This document shows, piece by piece, positions 17,416 to 27,388 of a stretch of 64,000 nt of DNA. The notes beneath the pieces were generated by a model, which saw only the letters and a list, made by a program, of their open reading frames with translations, was not told the DNA's origin and made no database searches. The DNA is from CAWIMX01 sp963792785 (lineage in GTDB: Bacteria; Acidobacteriota; Vicinamibacteria; Vicinamibacterales; CAVVIG01), in contig CAWBXO010000004.1 in the NCBI GenBank assembly GCA_963792785.1, forward strand, positions 682,001-746,000, given 5' to 3'. The position numbers and the translations under genes were made by a program. The first letter of the stretch is position 1. Every line of letters begins with the position of its first letter.

Positions 17416-17922
17416 GTGAGGCCGGCCAGTGTCGTCGACTCGGTGCGCACGATCACGGGGCGCGTCGCCGCGGCCCGCGGGCTGGAGGTCTTCGACGTCC
17501 AGTACCGGCGGGAATCGGGCGGCATGGTGCTCCGGATTCAGCTGGACCGGCCCGGGCCCGCGGCCACGGCCGACGACAGCGTCAGCGTGGACGACTGCGC
17601 GGCGGTGAGCCGGGAGTTGAGCACGATCCTCGACGTCGAGGAGGTGGTGCCGGGCGCGTACGTGCTGGAAGTCTCGTCGCCGGGGCTCGATCGGCCGCTC
17701 CGGCACGCCGACGACTTCCGGCGGTTCGCCGGGCGCCTGGCGAAGATCGTGGTGCGCGAGCCCGTCGACGGCCAGTCGTTCTTCCGGGGCCGGCTGGGAG
17801 GGGTCGAGGGCGACGCGGTCGTCATCGACGCCGGGGACCCCGGGAATCCGGGGACCAACGGGCGGCGGCATACGGTGCCGCTCGCGGCGATCACGCGGGC
17901 GCACCTCGAAGTGGAATTTTGA
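17416..17922 (+). CDS. rimP: Ribosome maturation factor RimP
   Basis: The 168-residue protein is needed for late 30S assembly. It has VVDSVRTITGRVAAARGLEVFDVQYRRE, then DCAAVSRELSTILDVEEVVPGAYVLEVSSPGLDRPL (the family's YxLEVSSPGxDRPL motif), then the C-terminal SH3-like domain. I chose GTG 17416 because AAGGA at 17406-17410 sits 5 nt upstream and because earlier in-frame codons run through the terminator hairpin. The stop is 2 nt before nusA, the usual rimP-nusA order. Confidence 0.93.
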   Translation: MRPASVVDSVRTITGRVAAARGLEVFDVQYRRESGGMVLRIQLDRPGPAATADDSVSVDDCAAVSRELSTILDVEEVVPGAYVLEVSSPGLDRPLRHADDFRRFAGRLAKIVVREPVDGQSFFRGRLGGVEGDAVVIDAGDPGNPGTNGRRHTVPLAAITRAHLEVEF

Positions 17923-17924
17923 AC

Positions 17925-19355
17925 ATGTCAACTAACCCGTTGCAGCAGACCATCGAGGCCCTCGCCAAGGAAAAGGGCATCGAGCCCGACGTCGTCATCA
18001 GCGCCATCGAAGAAGCCGTGGCGACGGCGTCGAAGAAGTATTACAAGACCGGCGAGAACCTGAAGACGCGCTTCAACCTCGACACCGGCCAGGTCGACCT
18101 GTTCGCGCTCAAGACCGTCGTCCAGGAGGTCGCTGACGCGCCGACCGAGATCGCGATCGACGAGGCGCGCCAGATGTACCGCCAGTTGTACGGCGAGGAG
18201 GTCGCCGGCAGCATCGAACTCGGCGACGAGATGGAGTTCCCGAAGCCGACCGAGGTGCTCGGCCGCATCGCCGCGCAGACCGCGAAGCAGGTCATCTTCC
18301 AGAAGGTCCGGGAGGCCGAGCGCGAGAACATCTTCGCCGAGTTCAACGAGCGCATCGGCGAGGTGGTGAACGGCACGATCAAGCGCTTCGAGAACGGCGA
18401 CATCATTCTCGAAATCGGGCGCGTCGAGGCCGTGCTGCCGCGCAAGGAGCAGTCGCGCGCCGAGAGCTACGCCCCCGGCGACCGCGTGCGCACCGTGATC
18501 AAGGGCGTGAACCGCAGCGCCAAGGGCCCGCAAATCGTCCTGTCGCGCACGGATCCCGCCCTGCTCATCAAGCTCTTCGAGCAGGAAGTGCCCGAGATCT
18601 ACGACGGCACCGTGATGATCCGCGGCGCCGTCCGCGAGGCCGGCGATCGCGCCAAGGTCGCCGTGTTCTCGCGCGAACGCGACGTGGACCCGGTCGGCGC
18701 GTGCGTCGGCATGAAGGGCACGCGCGTGCAGTCGATCATCCGCGAACTGCGCGGCGAAAAGATCGACATCGTCGAGTGGTCGGAGGACACGGTCGCGTTC
18801 GTGACCAACGCGCTGAGCCCCGCCAAGGTCCAGCGCGTCTCGATCGTCAGCGACCAGGACCGGGTCATGGAAGTGGTCGTCGAGGACAAGCAGCTCTCCC
18901 TCGCGATCGGCAAGAAGGGCCAGAACGTCCGGCTCGCCGCCAAGCTCACGGGCTGGCGGATCGACATCAAGAGCGAGGAAGAGAAGCGGCGCGAGGTCGA
19001 GGCCCAGTTCGAAGGGCTCGAGGCCCCCGCCGAAGGGACTGAGGCGGTCGAAGGAGCTGAGGCGACCGAAGCCGCCGAGGGCGCCGACGCCCCGATCCCG
19101 GCCGACGCCGACGCCGACGCCGACGCCGTGGGAGACGCGGCCGCGGAGGCGGACGCGGCGGAGACGCCCTTCCCCTACAAGCTGGCGGGCGTCGGCGACG
19201 CGACGATGCGCAAGTTGATTGAGGCGGGCTTCGCGACGGTCGACGCCGTGCGCGAGGCGACGCCCGAGGCGCTGTCCGCGCTGCCCGGCATCGGCGAGAA
19301 GACCGCGGAGAAGATTCTGAGCGCCGCCAGGGGCGAGGCGATCGAAACGGAGTAA
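17925..19355 (+). CDS. nusA: Transcription termination/antitermination factor NusA
   Basis: The 476-residue NusA has an N-terminal RNA polymerase-binding domain (1-140), an S1 domain with GEVVNGTIKRFENGDIILEIGRVEAVLPRKEQ-type sequence, and two KH domains (KVAVFSRERDVDPVGACVGMKGTRVQSI and VVEDKQLSLAIGKKGQNVRLAAKLTGW). An acidic Ala/Glu/Asp linker (about 360-410, with a GACGCC hexamer repeat giving ADADAD) leads to a C-terminal helix-hairpin-helix domain (LSALPGIGEKTAEKI). That linker plus HhH differs from the duplicated acidic repeats of enterobacterial NusA. The gene starts 2 nt after rimP and ends 2 nt before infB. Confidence 0.95.
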   Translation: MSTNPLQQTIEALAKEKGIEPDVVISAIEEAVATASKKYYKTGENLKTRFNLDTGQVDLFALKTVVQEVADAPTEIAIDEARQMYRQLYGEEVAGSIELGDEMEFPKPTEVLGRIAAQTAKQVIFQKVREAERENIFAEFNERIGEVVNGTIKRFENGDIILEIGRVEAVLPRKEQSRAESYAPGDRVRTVIKGVNRSAKGPQIVLSRTDPALLIKLFEQEVPEIYDGTVMIRGAVREAGDRAKVAVFSRERDVDPVGACVGMKGTRVQSIIRELRGEKIDIVEWSEDTVAFVTNALSPAKVQRVSIVSDQDRVMEVVVEDKQLSLAIGKKGQNVRLAAKLTGWRIDIKSEEEKRREVEAQFEGLEAPAEGTEAVEGAEATEAAEGADAPIPADADADADAVGDAAAEADAAETPFPYKLAGVGDATMRKLIEAGFATVDAVREATPEALSALPGIGEKTAEKILSAARGEAIETE

Positions 19356-19357
19356 GA

Positions 19358-22066
19358 GTGGCAACTGTCCGGATTTACAAGGTCGCGGAACTGCTGGGAA
19401 CGACGAGCCAGGAAGTCCAGGCACTCCTGAAGCGCGACCACGGCATCGAGGTCAAGAGCGCGTCGAGCACCATCGAGGAGGTCGTCGCCCGCCAGTTCGT
19501 CGAGCGCCTCGCGCGCCAGCGGAACGTGTCGCTGCCCGGCGGCGACATCTTCAGCGACACGCCGGCCCCCAAGGCCCGCGGGAAGGCCTCCGCCAAGAAG
19601 GCGCCCGAGCCGGCCAAGCCCGCCGCGCCCGCGCTGCCGCCGCCGCGGCTCGTGAAGCACAAGGCCGCGCCCGTCGAGGCCGAAGCGGTGGCCGACGAGG
19701 ACGCCGTCGGCGAGGATGAGTCGGCGCCTGTCGAGGCCGCCGAGGCCCTGCCCGAGGCCGACGCCGAGGTCGTGGCCGAGGCGTCCGTCGCCGAGGAACC
19801 GGTCGAAGCGCCCGCGCCCGCCGAGGCCGCACCGGCCCCGGAGCCGGAGGCGCCCGACGCCGCCCGCCATCCGGCGGGCCGTATCGTGCCGCCGACGATC
19901 CGACTGCGCATCGAAGAGGAACCCCCGACCACGCCGACGCCGCCGCTCCCCACGACGGCGGCGCCGCGTCCGCCGCGAGTCGTGCCGAAGGTCGCGGCCA
20001 GGACCGCGCCGCCGCGGCCAGGCGCCGCCCGTCCGGCGGCGCCCCGGCCTCCCGCGGCCGGCGCGCGGCCAGGCGCCCCGCCCCGGCCCCAATATCCGCC
20101 CACGCCGCGCGTCACGCCCGGCGGTCCGCGACCGCTGCCGTCGCAACCGATCCGCACGCAGCCGGGCGCCGGCCAGCGGCCGGGCATGCCGCCACGGCCG
20201 CCCGGTCCGGCACCGCGGTACTCGCGTCCCTCGTTCCGGCCGTCGGGCCCGCGCCGCGAGAATCGCCCCACGGCGCCGCCGCCGCCCGCGGCGCCGCCGC
20301 CGATCACGCGCACGATCACGCTCGCCGAGGGCATGACGGTGAAGGACCTCGCCGACAAGCTCGACCTGCGCGTGAAGGACGTGCTGGCCAAGCTGCTGAT
20401 GCGCCGGTTGATGATGACCATCAACTCGACGCTCGACACCGACACCGCCACGATGATCGCGCGCGAGTTCGGCGCGGATGTCCAGATGCGCAGCTTCGAG
20501 GAGGAGATCCTCGAGGTCGACGACGGCGAGTCGCGGGCCGAGGATCAGGTCACGCGCGCGCCGGTCGTGACGGTGATGGGCCACGTCGACCACGGCAAGA
20601 CGACGCTGCTCGACGCCATCCGCGAGACGCGCGTCGCCGAGCGCGAGGCCGGCGGCATCACCCAGCACATCGGGGCGTATCACGTTACTGTGAACGGCCG
20701 GAACGTCGTGTTCCTCGACACGCCGGGCCACGAGGCGTTCACGCTCATGCGCGCCCGCGGCGCGCGTGTCACCGATATCGTCGTGCTGGTCGTCGCCGCC
20801 GACGACGGCGTGATGCCGCAGACGCGCGAGGCGATCGATCACGCGCGCGCGGCCAACGTGCCGATCATCGTCGCCGTGAACAAGATCGACAAGCCGAATG
20901 CCAACCCCGAACGCGTGAAGCGCGAGCTGACCGAGCTCGGCCTGATGCCGGAGGAATGGGGCGGCCAGACCGTGTGCGTCGAGGTGTCGGCGAAGAAGAA
21001 GCAGAACCTCGAGCTCCTGCTCGAGATGCTCCTCCTCGTCACCGACATCGGCGACCTCAAGGCCAACCCGAAGCGGAGCGCCTCAGGCACGGTCCTGGAG
21101 GCCAAACTGGACAAGGGCCGCGGGCCGGTCGCGACGATCCTCGTGCAGGACGGCACGCTGCACGTCGGCGACACGTTCATCGCCGGCCCGATCGTGGGCC
21201 GCGTCCGCGCGTTGATCGACGATCGCGGCAAGTCCACGAAGGCGGCGGGACCGTCGACGCCGGTCGAGGTGCTCGGCCTGACGGGCCTGCCCCAGCCGGG
21301 CGACGCCTTCCAGGCGCTCGCCGACGCGGCGAAGGCGCGGCAGATCGCCACCTACCGGCAGGCGCAGGCCAAGGAGCGCGCGCTCGGCGCCAAGGGCGGC
21401 CGCCTCACGCTCGAATCGCTGCAGGCCCAGATGGCCGAGGGCGGCATGAAGGAGCTGCCGATCATCATCAAGGCCGACGTGCAGGGCTCGGCCGAGGTGC
21501 TCGCGGACACGCTGGCGAAGCTGACCGACGAGAAGGTCAAGATCCGGATCATCCACACGGGCGTGGGCGCGGTGAACGAGTCCGACGTGCTGCTCGCGTC
21601 GGCGTCCAACGCCATCATTATCGCGTTCAACGTGCGGCCCGATCGCAACGCCGCCGAGATCGCCGACCGCGAGAGCGTGGATATCCGCGCCCACTCGGTG
21701 ATCTACAACGTCACCGACGAGATGAAGAAGGCGATGACGGGGCTCCTCGAACCCACGTTCAAGGAGGTCCGCATCGGCGTCGCGGCGGTGCGCGAGACGT
21801 TCAAAGTGCCGAAGTTCGGGACGATCGCCGGCTGCATGGTCACCGAAGGCCGCATCACCCGCGCCGGCGACACGCAGGCGCGTCTGCTGCGCGACAGTGT
21901 GGTCGTCCACGAGGGCAAAATCGGGTCGCTCCGCCGCTTCAAGGACGATGTCAGCGAAGTCAAGTCCGGCGCGGAGTGCGGCATCGGCTTCGACCGGTTC
22001 AACGACATCAAGGTGGGCGATCTCATCGAGGTCTTCTCGATGGAGCGCGTGGCCGTGACCGCGTAA
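19358..22066 (+). CDS. infB: Translation initiation factor IF-2
   Basis: The 902-residue GTPase brings initiator tRNA to the 30S subunit. The first 60 residues form the IF2 N-terminal domain (VRIYKVAELLGTTSQEVQALL). A long Ala/Pro/Arg-rich disordered region (about 65-310) follows, then a second N-domain and the GTPase. G motifs are GHVDHGKT (408-415), DTPGHE (454-459) and NKID (508-511). The C-terminal part includes ELPIIIKADVQGSAEVL and GCMVTEGRI. GTG at 19358 is supported by GGAG at 19349-19352. The Pro-rich spacer is longer than in E. coli but normal for high-GC phyla. The stop abuts the rbfA ATG (TAAATG). Confidence 0.96.
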   Translation: MATVRIYKVAELLGTTSQEVQALLKRDHGIEVKSASSTIEEVVARQFVERLARQRNVSLPGGDIFSDTPAPKARGKASAKKAPEPAKPAAPALPPPRLVKHKAAPVEAEAVADEDAVGEDESAPVEAAEALPEADAEVVAEASVAEEPVEAPAPAEAAPAPEPEAPDAARHPAGRIVPPTIRLRIEEEPPTTPTPPLPTTAAPRPPRVVPKVAARTAPPRPGAARPAAPRPPAAGARPGAPPRPQYPPTPRVTPGGPRPLPSQPIRTQPGAGQRPGMPPRPPGPAPRYSRPSFRPSGPRRENRPTAPPPPAAPPPITRTITLAEGMTVKDLADKLDLRVKDVLAKLLMRRLMMTINSTLDTDTATMIAREFGADVQMRSFEEEILEVDDGESRAEDQVTRAPVVTVMGHVDHGKTTLLDAIRETRVAEREAGGITQHIGAYHVTVNGRNVVFLDTPGHEAFTLMRARGARVTDIVVLVVAADDGVMPQTREAIDHARAANVPIIVAVNKIDKPNANPERVKRELTELGLMPEEWGGQTVCVEVSAKKKQNLELLLEMLLLVTDIGDLKANPKRSASGTVLEAKLDKGRGPVATILVQDGTLHVGDTFIAGPIVGRVRALIDDRGKSTKAAGPSTPVEVLGLTGLPQPGDAFQALADAAKARQIATYRQAQAKERALGAKGGRLTLESLQAQMAEGGMKELPIIIKADVQGSAEVLADTLAKLTDEKVKIRIIHTGVGAVNESDVLLASASNAIIIAFNVRPDRNAAEIADRESVDIRAHSVIYNVTDEMKKAMTGLLEPTFKEVRIGVAAVRETFKVPKFGTIAGCMVTEGRITRAGDTQARLLRDSVVVHEGKIGSLRRFKDDVSEVKSGAECGIGFDRFNDIKVGDLIEVFSMERVAVTA

Positions 22067-22447
22067 ATGGCCCAGGGCGCCCGCACGGAGCGCGTCGCGG
22101 ACCAGATTCGCACCGAGATCGCCCAGCTCCTGACACGCGATGTCCACGACCCGGGCATCGGCTTCGTCACGATCACGCGCGTCCAGGTCAGCGGCGACCT
22201 CCAGCAGGCGCGCGTCTACTACACGGCCCTGGGCGACAACACGGCGCGCACGAATACCGCGCGCGCCCTCGATCGCGCCATCCCGTTCCTGCGGCGCCAG
22301 ATCGGCTCGCGGCTCCGCCTGAAGCGCGTGCCCGAACTGCATTTTCACTACGACGAATCGATCGCCGGGCAGGACCGCGTCGAGCAGCTGCTCCACGACC
22401 TCCACGTCGGCGACACCGGAGGCCCCGAGGATGACGGCGAGCGCTGA
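22067..22447 (+). CDS. rbfA: 30S ribosome-binding factor A
   Basis: The 126-residue single KH-like-domain protein binds the 30S subunit during 16S maturation. Recognisable parts are RTERVADQIRTEIAQLLTRDVHDPGIGFVTITRVQVSGDLQQARVYY (split motif DPRIGFVTVTxVxVSxDLxxAxVY) and LRLKRVPELHFHYDESI. Its ATG directly follows the infB stop and its end overlaps the nrnA start by 17 nt, so translation is coupled on both sides. Confidence 0.94.
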   Translation: MAQGARTERVADQIRTEIAQLLTRDVHDPGIGFVTITRVQVSGDLQQARVYYTALGDNTARTNTARALDRAIPFLRRQIGSRLRLKRVPELHFHYDESIAGQDRVEQLLHDLHVGDTGGPEDDGER

Positions 22448-23414
22448 CACCCCGCGCGCCGCCATCGTCAAGGCGATCCGCGCGCACCAGCGCTTCGTCG
22501 TCACGTCGCACGCACGGCCCGACGGGGATGCCATCGGCTCCGCGCTCGCCATGGCGTACGCGCTGCGCGCGCTCGGGAAGGACGTGCGCGTGGTGAGCCG
22601 CGACCCCGCGCCCCCCTCGATCGCGGGCTTCCCCGGCGTCGACGCGATCGAGGTCGCGCCGGACGTGACCGGGGCGTTCGACGTCGCGATCGTGATGGAA
22701 TGCGGGGAGCTCGCCCGCACCGGCATCGCGGGGCTCGATCGCGGGCTCGTGATCAACATCGACCACCACGCCGGGAACGGCGGCTACGGCGCGATCAATT
22801 GGTTCGACCCCACGGCCGCGGCCTGCGCCGAGCTGGTGTACGACCTCGTGACGGCGCTCGGCGTGCCGCTGACGCTCGAGATCGCGACCCACGTCTACGT
22901 GGCCATCCTGACCGACACCGGCGGCTTCCACTACTCCGGGATCTCGCCGCGCACGTTCGCGATCTGCGAGGCGGCCCTCGAGGCCGGCGTGAACCCGGTG
23001 GCGGTCGCGCGCGCCGTGTTCGACAACAACAGCCTGTCGCGCCTGCGCCTGCTCGGATCGGTGTTGAGCGCGATGGAGCTGGCGGGCGGCGGGCGCATCG
23101 CGATCCTCCGGCTCGACGACGTGATCCTCGCCGCGGCCGGCGCGACGCTCGACGACGCGGACGGCCTGATCAATCTGCCGCTCACGGTCGGCGCGATTGT
23201 CGCCTCGGTCTTCCTCAAGCACGTCGCGGGCGACGAATACCGCGTGAGCCTGCGGTCGAAAGGCCGCGTGGACGTCGCCGCGATCGCGCGCGCCCATGGC
23301 GGCGGCGGTCACGTGAACGCGGCCGGCTGCACGATTCACGGCGCCGCCGACCAGGTGGCCGGGATGCTCACCGCGAAAGTCGAAGACGCCATTGAACGGG
23401 CTGCTGCTGATTGA
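22431..23414 (+). CDS. nrnA: DHH/DHHA1 family oligoribonuclease / pAp phosphatase
   Basis: The 327-residue protein degrades very short RNA oligomers and dephosphorylates 3'-phosphoadenosine 5'-phosphate in characterised NrnA homologues. It has the DHH domain motifs SHARPDGDAIGSALA (metal-binding Asp residues), VMECGE, and NIDHHAGNGGYGAINW (the DHH signature). The C-terminal DHHA1 domain ends with GGGGHVNAAGCTI. NrnA between rbfA and truB is a common order. The ATG lies inside rbfA and the end overlaps the truB TTG start by 23 nt. Confidence 0.9.
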   Translation: MTASADTPRAAIVKAIRAHQRFVVTSHARPDGDAIGSALAMAYALRALGKDVRVVSRDPAPPSIAGFPGVDAIEVAPDVTGAFDVAIVMECGELARTGIAGLDRGLVINIDHHAGNGGYGAINWFDPTAAACAELVYDLVTALGVPLTLEIATHVYVAILTDTGGFHYSGISPRTFAICEAALEAGVNPVAVARAVFDNNSLSRLRLLGSVLSAMELAGGGRIAILRLDDVILAAAGATLDDADGLINLPLTVGAIVASVFLKHVAGDEYRVSLRSKGRVDVAAIARAHGGGGHVNAAGCTIHGAADQVAGMLTAKVEDAIERAAAD

Positions 23415-24339
23415 CAAGCCGGCCGGCCCGACCTCGCACGACGTCGTCGCGCGCGCGCGGCGGGCGCTCGGCGAGCGCCGCATCGGGCACACGGGCACGC
23501 TCGATCCCGCGGCGAGCGGCCTCCTCCCCCTCGTCGTCGGCCCCGCGACACGGCTCGCCCGCTTCCTGAGCGCGGCCGGCAAGACCTACGACGTGGAGAT
23601 TCGCCTGGGGGTCGCGACCGACACGGGCGACGCGGACGGCGTGCCCGAGGGGCCGGCGTGCGAGGGCCCGTGGCCGGCACGCGCGACGGTGGACGAGGCG
23701 CTCACCGCGTTCCGCGGCACGTACCTGCAGCAGCCCCCGGCGTTCTCAGCGAAGAAGATCGGCGGGCGCCGGAGCTACGCCGCGGCGCGCGCCAGGCGCC
23801 GTGCCGGCGACGCGACGGGCGAGACCGATGCGGCGCGGAACGCCACGCCGCGGCCCGAGCCGGCGACCGTGACCGTGGACCGGCTCGACCTCGTGGCGCT
23901 CGACGGCGCGAGCCTGCGCCTGTCGCTGGACTGCTCGGCCGGTTTCTACGTGCGGACCCTCGCGCACGAGCTCGGCGCGCGGCTGGGCACGGGTGGCCAC
24001 GTGGCCGCGCTCCGGCGGACGCGCAGCGGCGCGTTCGACGTGGCGGACGCGCTTTCCCTCGCGCGGGCCGAGGCGGACCCGGACGCGGCGCGCGCGGCCC
24101 TGCTGTCACCGGCCGACATGCTGGGCGGCCTGCCGGCCGTCGTGCTGACGGAGGCGGGGATCGCCCGCGCACGGCACGGCCAGGATCTCGGACCCGCGGA
24201 CGCCGTGCCGGGCCGGCAGCCCTGGCCGGCCGCCCCGGCGCCGGCCACGCGGCTGCTCGACGGCGACGGCGCGTTGGCTGGGATCGCCGAGCCCGCAGCG
24301 CGCCCGGGGTTTTTGCATCCCTGCGTTGTTCTGGGATAA
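23392..24339 (+). CDS. truB: tRNA pseudouridine(55) synthase
   Basis: TruB makes pseudouridine 55 in the T-loop of tRNAs. The N-terminus GLLLIDKPAGPTSHDVV and the catalytic motif GHTGTLDPAASGLLP are clear, with catalytic Asp38. YLQQPPAFSAKKIGGRRSY and GFYVRTLAHELG also match. The 315-residue length is normal. An Arg/Ala/Thr-rich insertion (about residues 140-160, RRRAGDATGETDAARNATPR) is not part of the conserved fold. The start is TTG at 23392, within nrnA, since the family consensus begins exactly there. The sequence after its stop holds a probable rpsO promoter. Confidence 0.93.
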   Translation: MNGLLLIDKPAGPTSHDVVARARRALGERRIGHTGTLDPAASGLLPLVVGPATRLARFLSAAGKTYDVEIRLGVATDTGDADGVPEGPACEGPWPARATVDEALTAFRGTYLQQPPAFSAKKIGGRRSYAAARARRRAGDATGETDAARNATPRPEPATVTVDRLDLVALDGASLRLSLDCSAGFYVRTLAHELGARLGTGGHVAALRRTRSGAFDVADALSLARAEADPDAARAALLSPADMLGGLPAVVLTEAGIARARHGQDLGPADAVPGRQPWPAAPAPATRLLDGDGALAGIAEPAARPGFLHPCVVLG

Positions 24340-24340
24340 C
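24313..24340 (+). promoter_or_regulatory. Possible rpsO promoter
   Basis: TTGCAT (24313-24318) and an extended -10, TGG-GATAAC (hexamer 24335-24340), are spaced 16 nt apart at the very end of truB. The leader to the rpsO start would be about 80 nt. It contains a GGGCCTTCGGGC-like hairpin element that could be used in S15 feedback control (inference). Confidence 0.35.
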
Positions 24341-24428
24341 ATATTGAGCTTGTTGGAGTAAGAAGAAACTCGACAGAAACGGCGCATCCGGGCCTTCGGG
24401 CGCTGGGGCGTTCGTGGAGGACCATTAA

Positions 24429-24698
24429 GTGGCACTGACGAAAGATCGCAAGACCGAGCTCATCGGCTCCTACAAGACCCACGAAGCGGACACCGGCTCC
24501 CCGGAAGTTCAGGTCGCCATCCTGAGCGAGCGCATCAGCTACCTGACCGATCATTTCAAGGCCCACGCCAAGGATCATCATTCGCGCCGCGGCCTGCTCA
24601 TGCTCGTCGGGCGCCGCCGCCGGCTGCTCGACTATCTCAAGGCGAAGGACGCCCAGCGCTACGCGGATCTGATCAAGCGCCTGAATATCCGCAAGTAG
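24429..24698 (+). CDS. rpsO: 30S ribosomal protein S15
   Basis: The 89-residue S15 binds 16S rRNA early in 30S assembly. It shows the typical TGSPEVQVAILSERISYLTDHFK and HSRRGLLMLVGRRRRLLDYLK regions and the full family length. GTG is the start, with GGAGG at 24416-24420. It lies between truB and pnp, the order seen in many bacteria. After the stop an 8-nt repeat array fills the spacer to pnp. Confidence 0.97.
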   Translation: MALTKDRKTELIGSYKTHEADTGSPEVQVAILSERISYLTDHFKAHAKDHHSRRGLLMLVGRRRRLLDYLKAKDAQRYADLIKRLNIRK

Positions 24699-24710
24699 CG
24701 CGCTGGTGAG

Positions 24711-24759
24711 TTCCTTCAGTCCCTCAGTTCCTCCGTTTCTCAGTTCCTCAGTTTCAGAG
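24711..24759 (+). repeat. Octanucleotide repeat in the rpsO-pnp spacer
   Basis: A 9-nt unit TTCCTTCAG is followed by five 8-nt units: TCCCTCAG, TTCCTCCG, TTTCTCAG, TTCCTCAG and TTTCAGAG. The array is pyrimidine-rich and fills almost the whole spacer. It is degenerate, so it is old or constrained only in period. It could take part in the post-transcriptional control known for pnp leaders, but nothing in the sequence proves this. Confidence 0.65.
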
Positions 24760-24769
24760 CGATAGACCT

Positions 24770-26860
<2,091 letters not shown>

Positions 26861-26898
26861 ACCGTTTTCTCGTGACGTCCGCCGGACCGGGTTCGTCG

Positions 26899-26904
26899 TA
26901 CAAT
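26899..26904 (+). promoter_or_regulatory. Possible -10 box for the cupredoxin gene
   Basis: TACAAT (5 of 6) ends 10 nt before the ATG at 26915. The predicted transcript would have a leader of only a few bases. No Shine-Dalgarno sequence is present and no correctly spaced -35 is seen. Confidence 0.4.
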
Positions 26905-26914
26905 CGACGACGCC

Positions 26915-27307
26915 ATGGTTCACACGCGCCCCGTCCGGCGGACGATGCTCTTCGGCACGGCGGCGCTGGTCCTCCTGATCGCCGCCGCGTCCACGGTGGC
27001 GCAGGCGCCGACCACCCGCACCTTCTCCGTCACCGCCCGCAAGTACAGCTTCTCACCCGCCCGAATCGAGGTCACGCAGGACGACCTCGTGAAGATCGAG
27101 CTCCGCACCGAGGACATCCCCCACAGCTGGACCGTCGACGCGTACCGGATTGCAAAGCGCGTGAGCCCCGACCAGCCGGTCACGCTCGAGTTCCGCGCGG
27201 ACCAGCCCGGCACGTTCCGCTTCTACTGCAATCTCACGATCGACGACGGCTGCCGCGACATGCAGGGGGAGCTGGTGGTGGTGCCGAGGAAGAGCCTTAG
27301 CCGTTAG
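26915..27307 (+). CDS. Exported cupredoxin-domain protein with altered copper site
   Basis: The 130-residue protein has a signal peptide (LFGTAALVLLIAAASTVAQ) and one cupredoxin barrel like that of cytochrome oxidase subunit II or nitrosocyanin. YSFSPARIEVTQDDLVKIELRTEDIPHSW supplies His70, FRFYCN supplies Cys105, and Met116 lies in DMQGELVV. Family members usually have His three residues before that Met; here the position is Cys113 (DGCRDMQG). The site would be His-Cys-Cys-Met, or copper binding may be lost. The last residues (…SLSR) and the TAG stop are encoded by the start of a 7-nt repeat array. It is convergent with the M48 protease gene. Confidence 0.85.
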   Translation: MVHTRPVRRTMLFGTAALVLLIAAASTVAQAPTTRTFSVTARKYSFSPARIEVTQDDLVKIELRTEDIPHSWTVDAYRIAKRVSPDQPVTLEFRADQPGTFRFYCNLTIDDGCRDMQGELVVVPRKSLSR

Positions 27308-27388
27308 CCGTTAGCCGTTAGCCGTTAGCCGTTAGCCGTTAGCCGTTAGCGGTTAGCAGCCGGCTCATGGCTAATCGCTAATGGCTAC
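27297..27388. repeat. Heptanucleotide array (CCGTTAG) folding into a hairpin between convergent genes
   Basis: After a partial unit (TTAG, 27297-27300), seven perfect CCGTTAG units run from 27301 to 27349, followed by one variant, CGGTTAG (27350-27356). Inverse-orientation units (GGCTAAT, CGCTAAT, GGCTA) occupy 27369-27387. Bases 27340-27357 can pair with 27370-27387 over 18 positions, two of them G-U. The TAG stops of both flanking genes (27305-27307 plus strand; 27378-27380 minus strand) lie inside repeat units. It probably works as a bidirectional end structure. Confidence 0.85.

Noticed and set aside
19105..19130. GACGCC repeat in nusA as a member of the spacer repeat class
   Set aside because: Its period is 6 and it encodes the acidic ADADAD linker, so it fits coding-repeat expansion rather than the 7-nt class.
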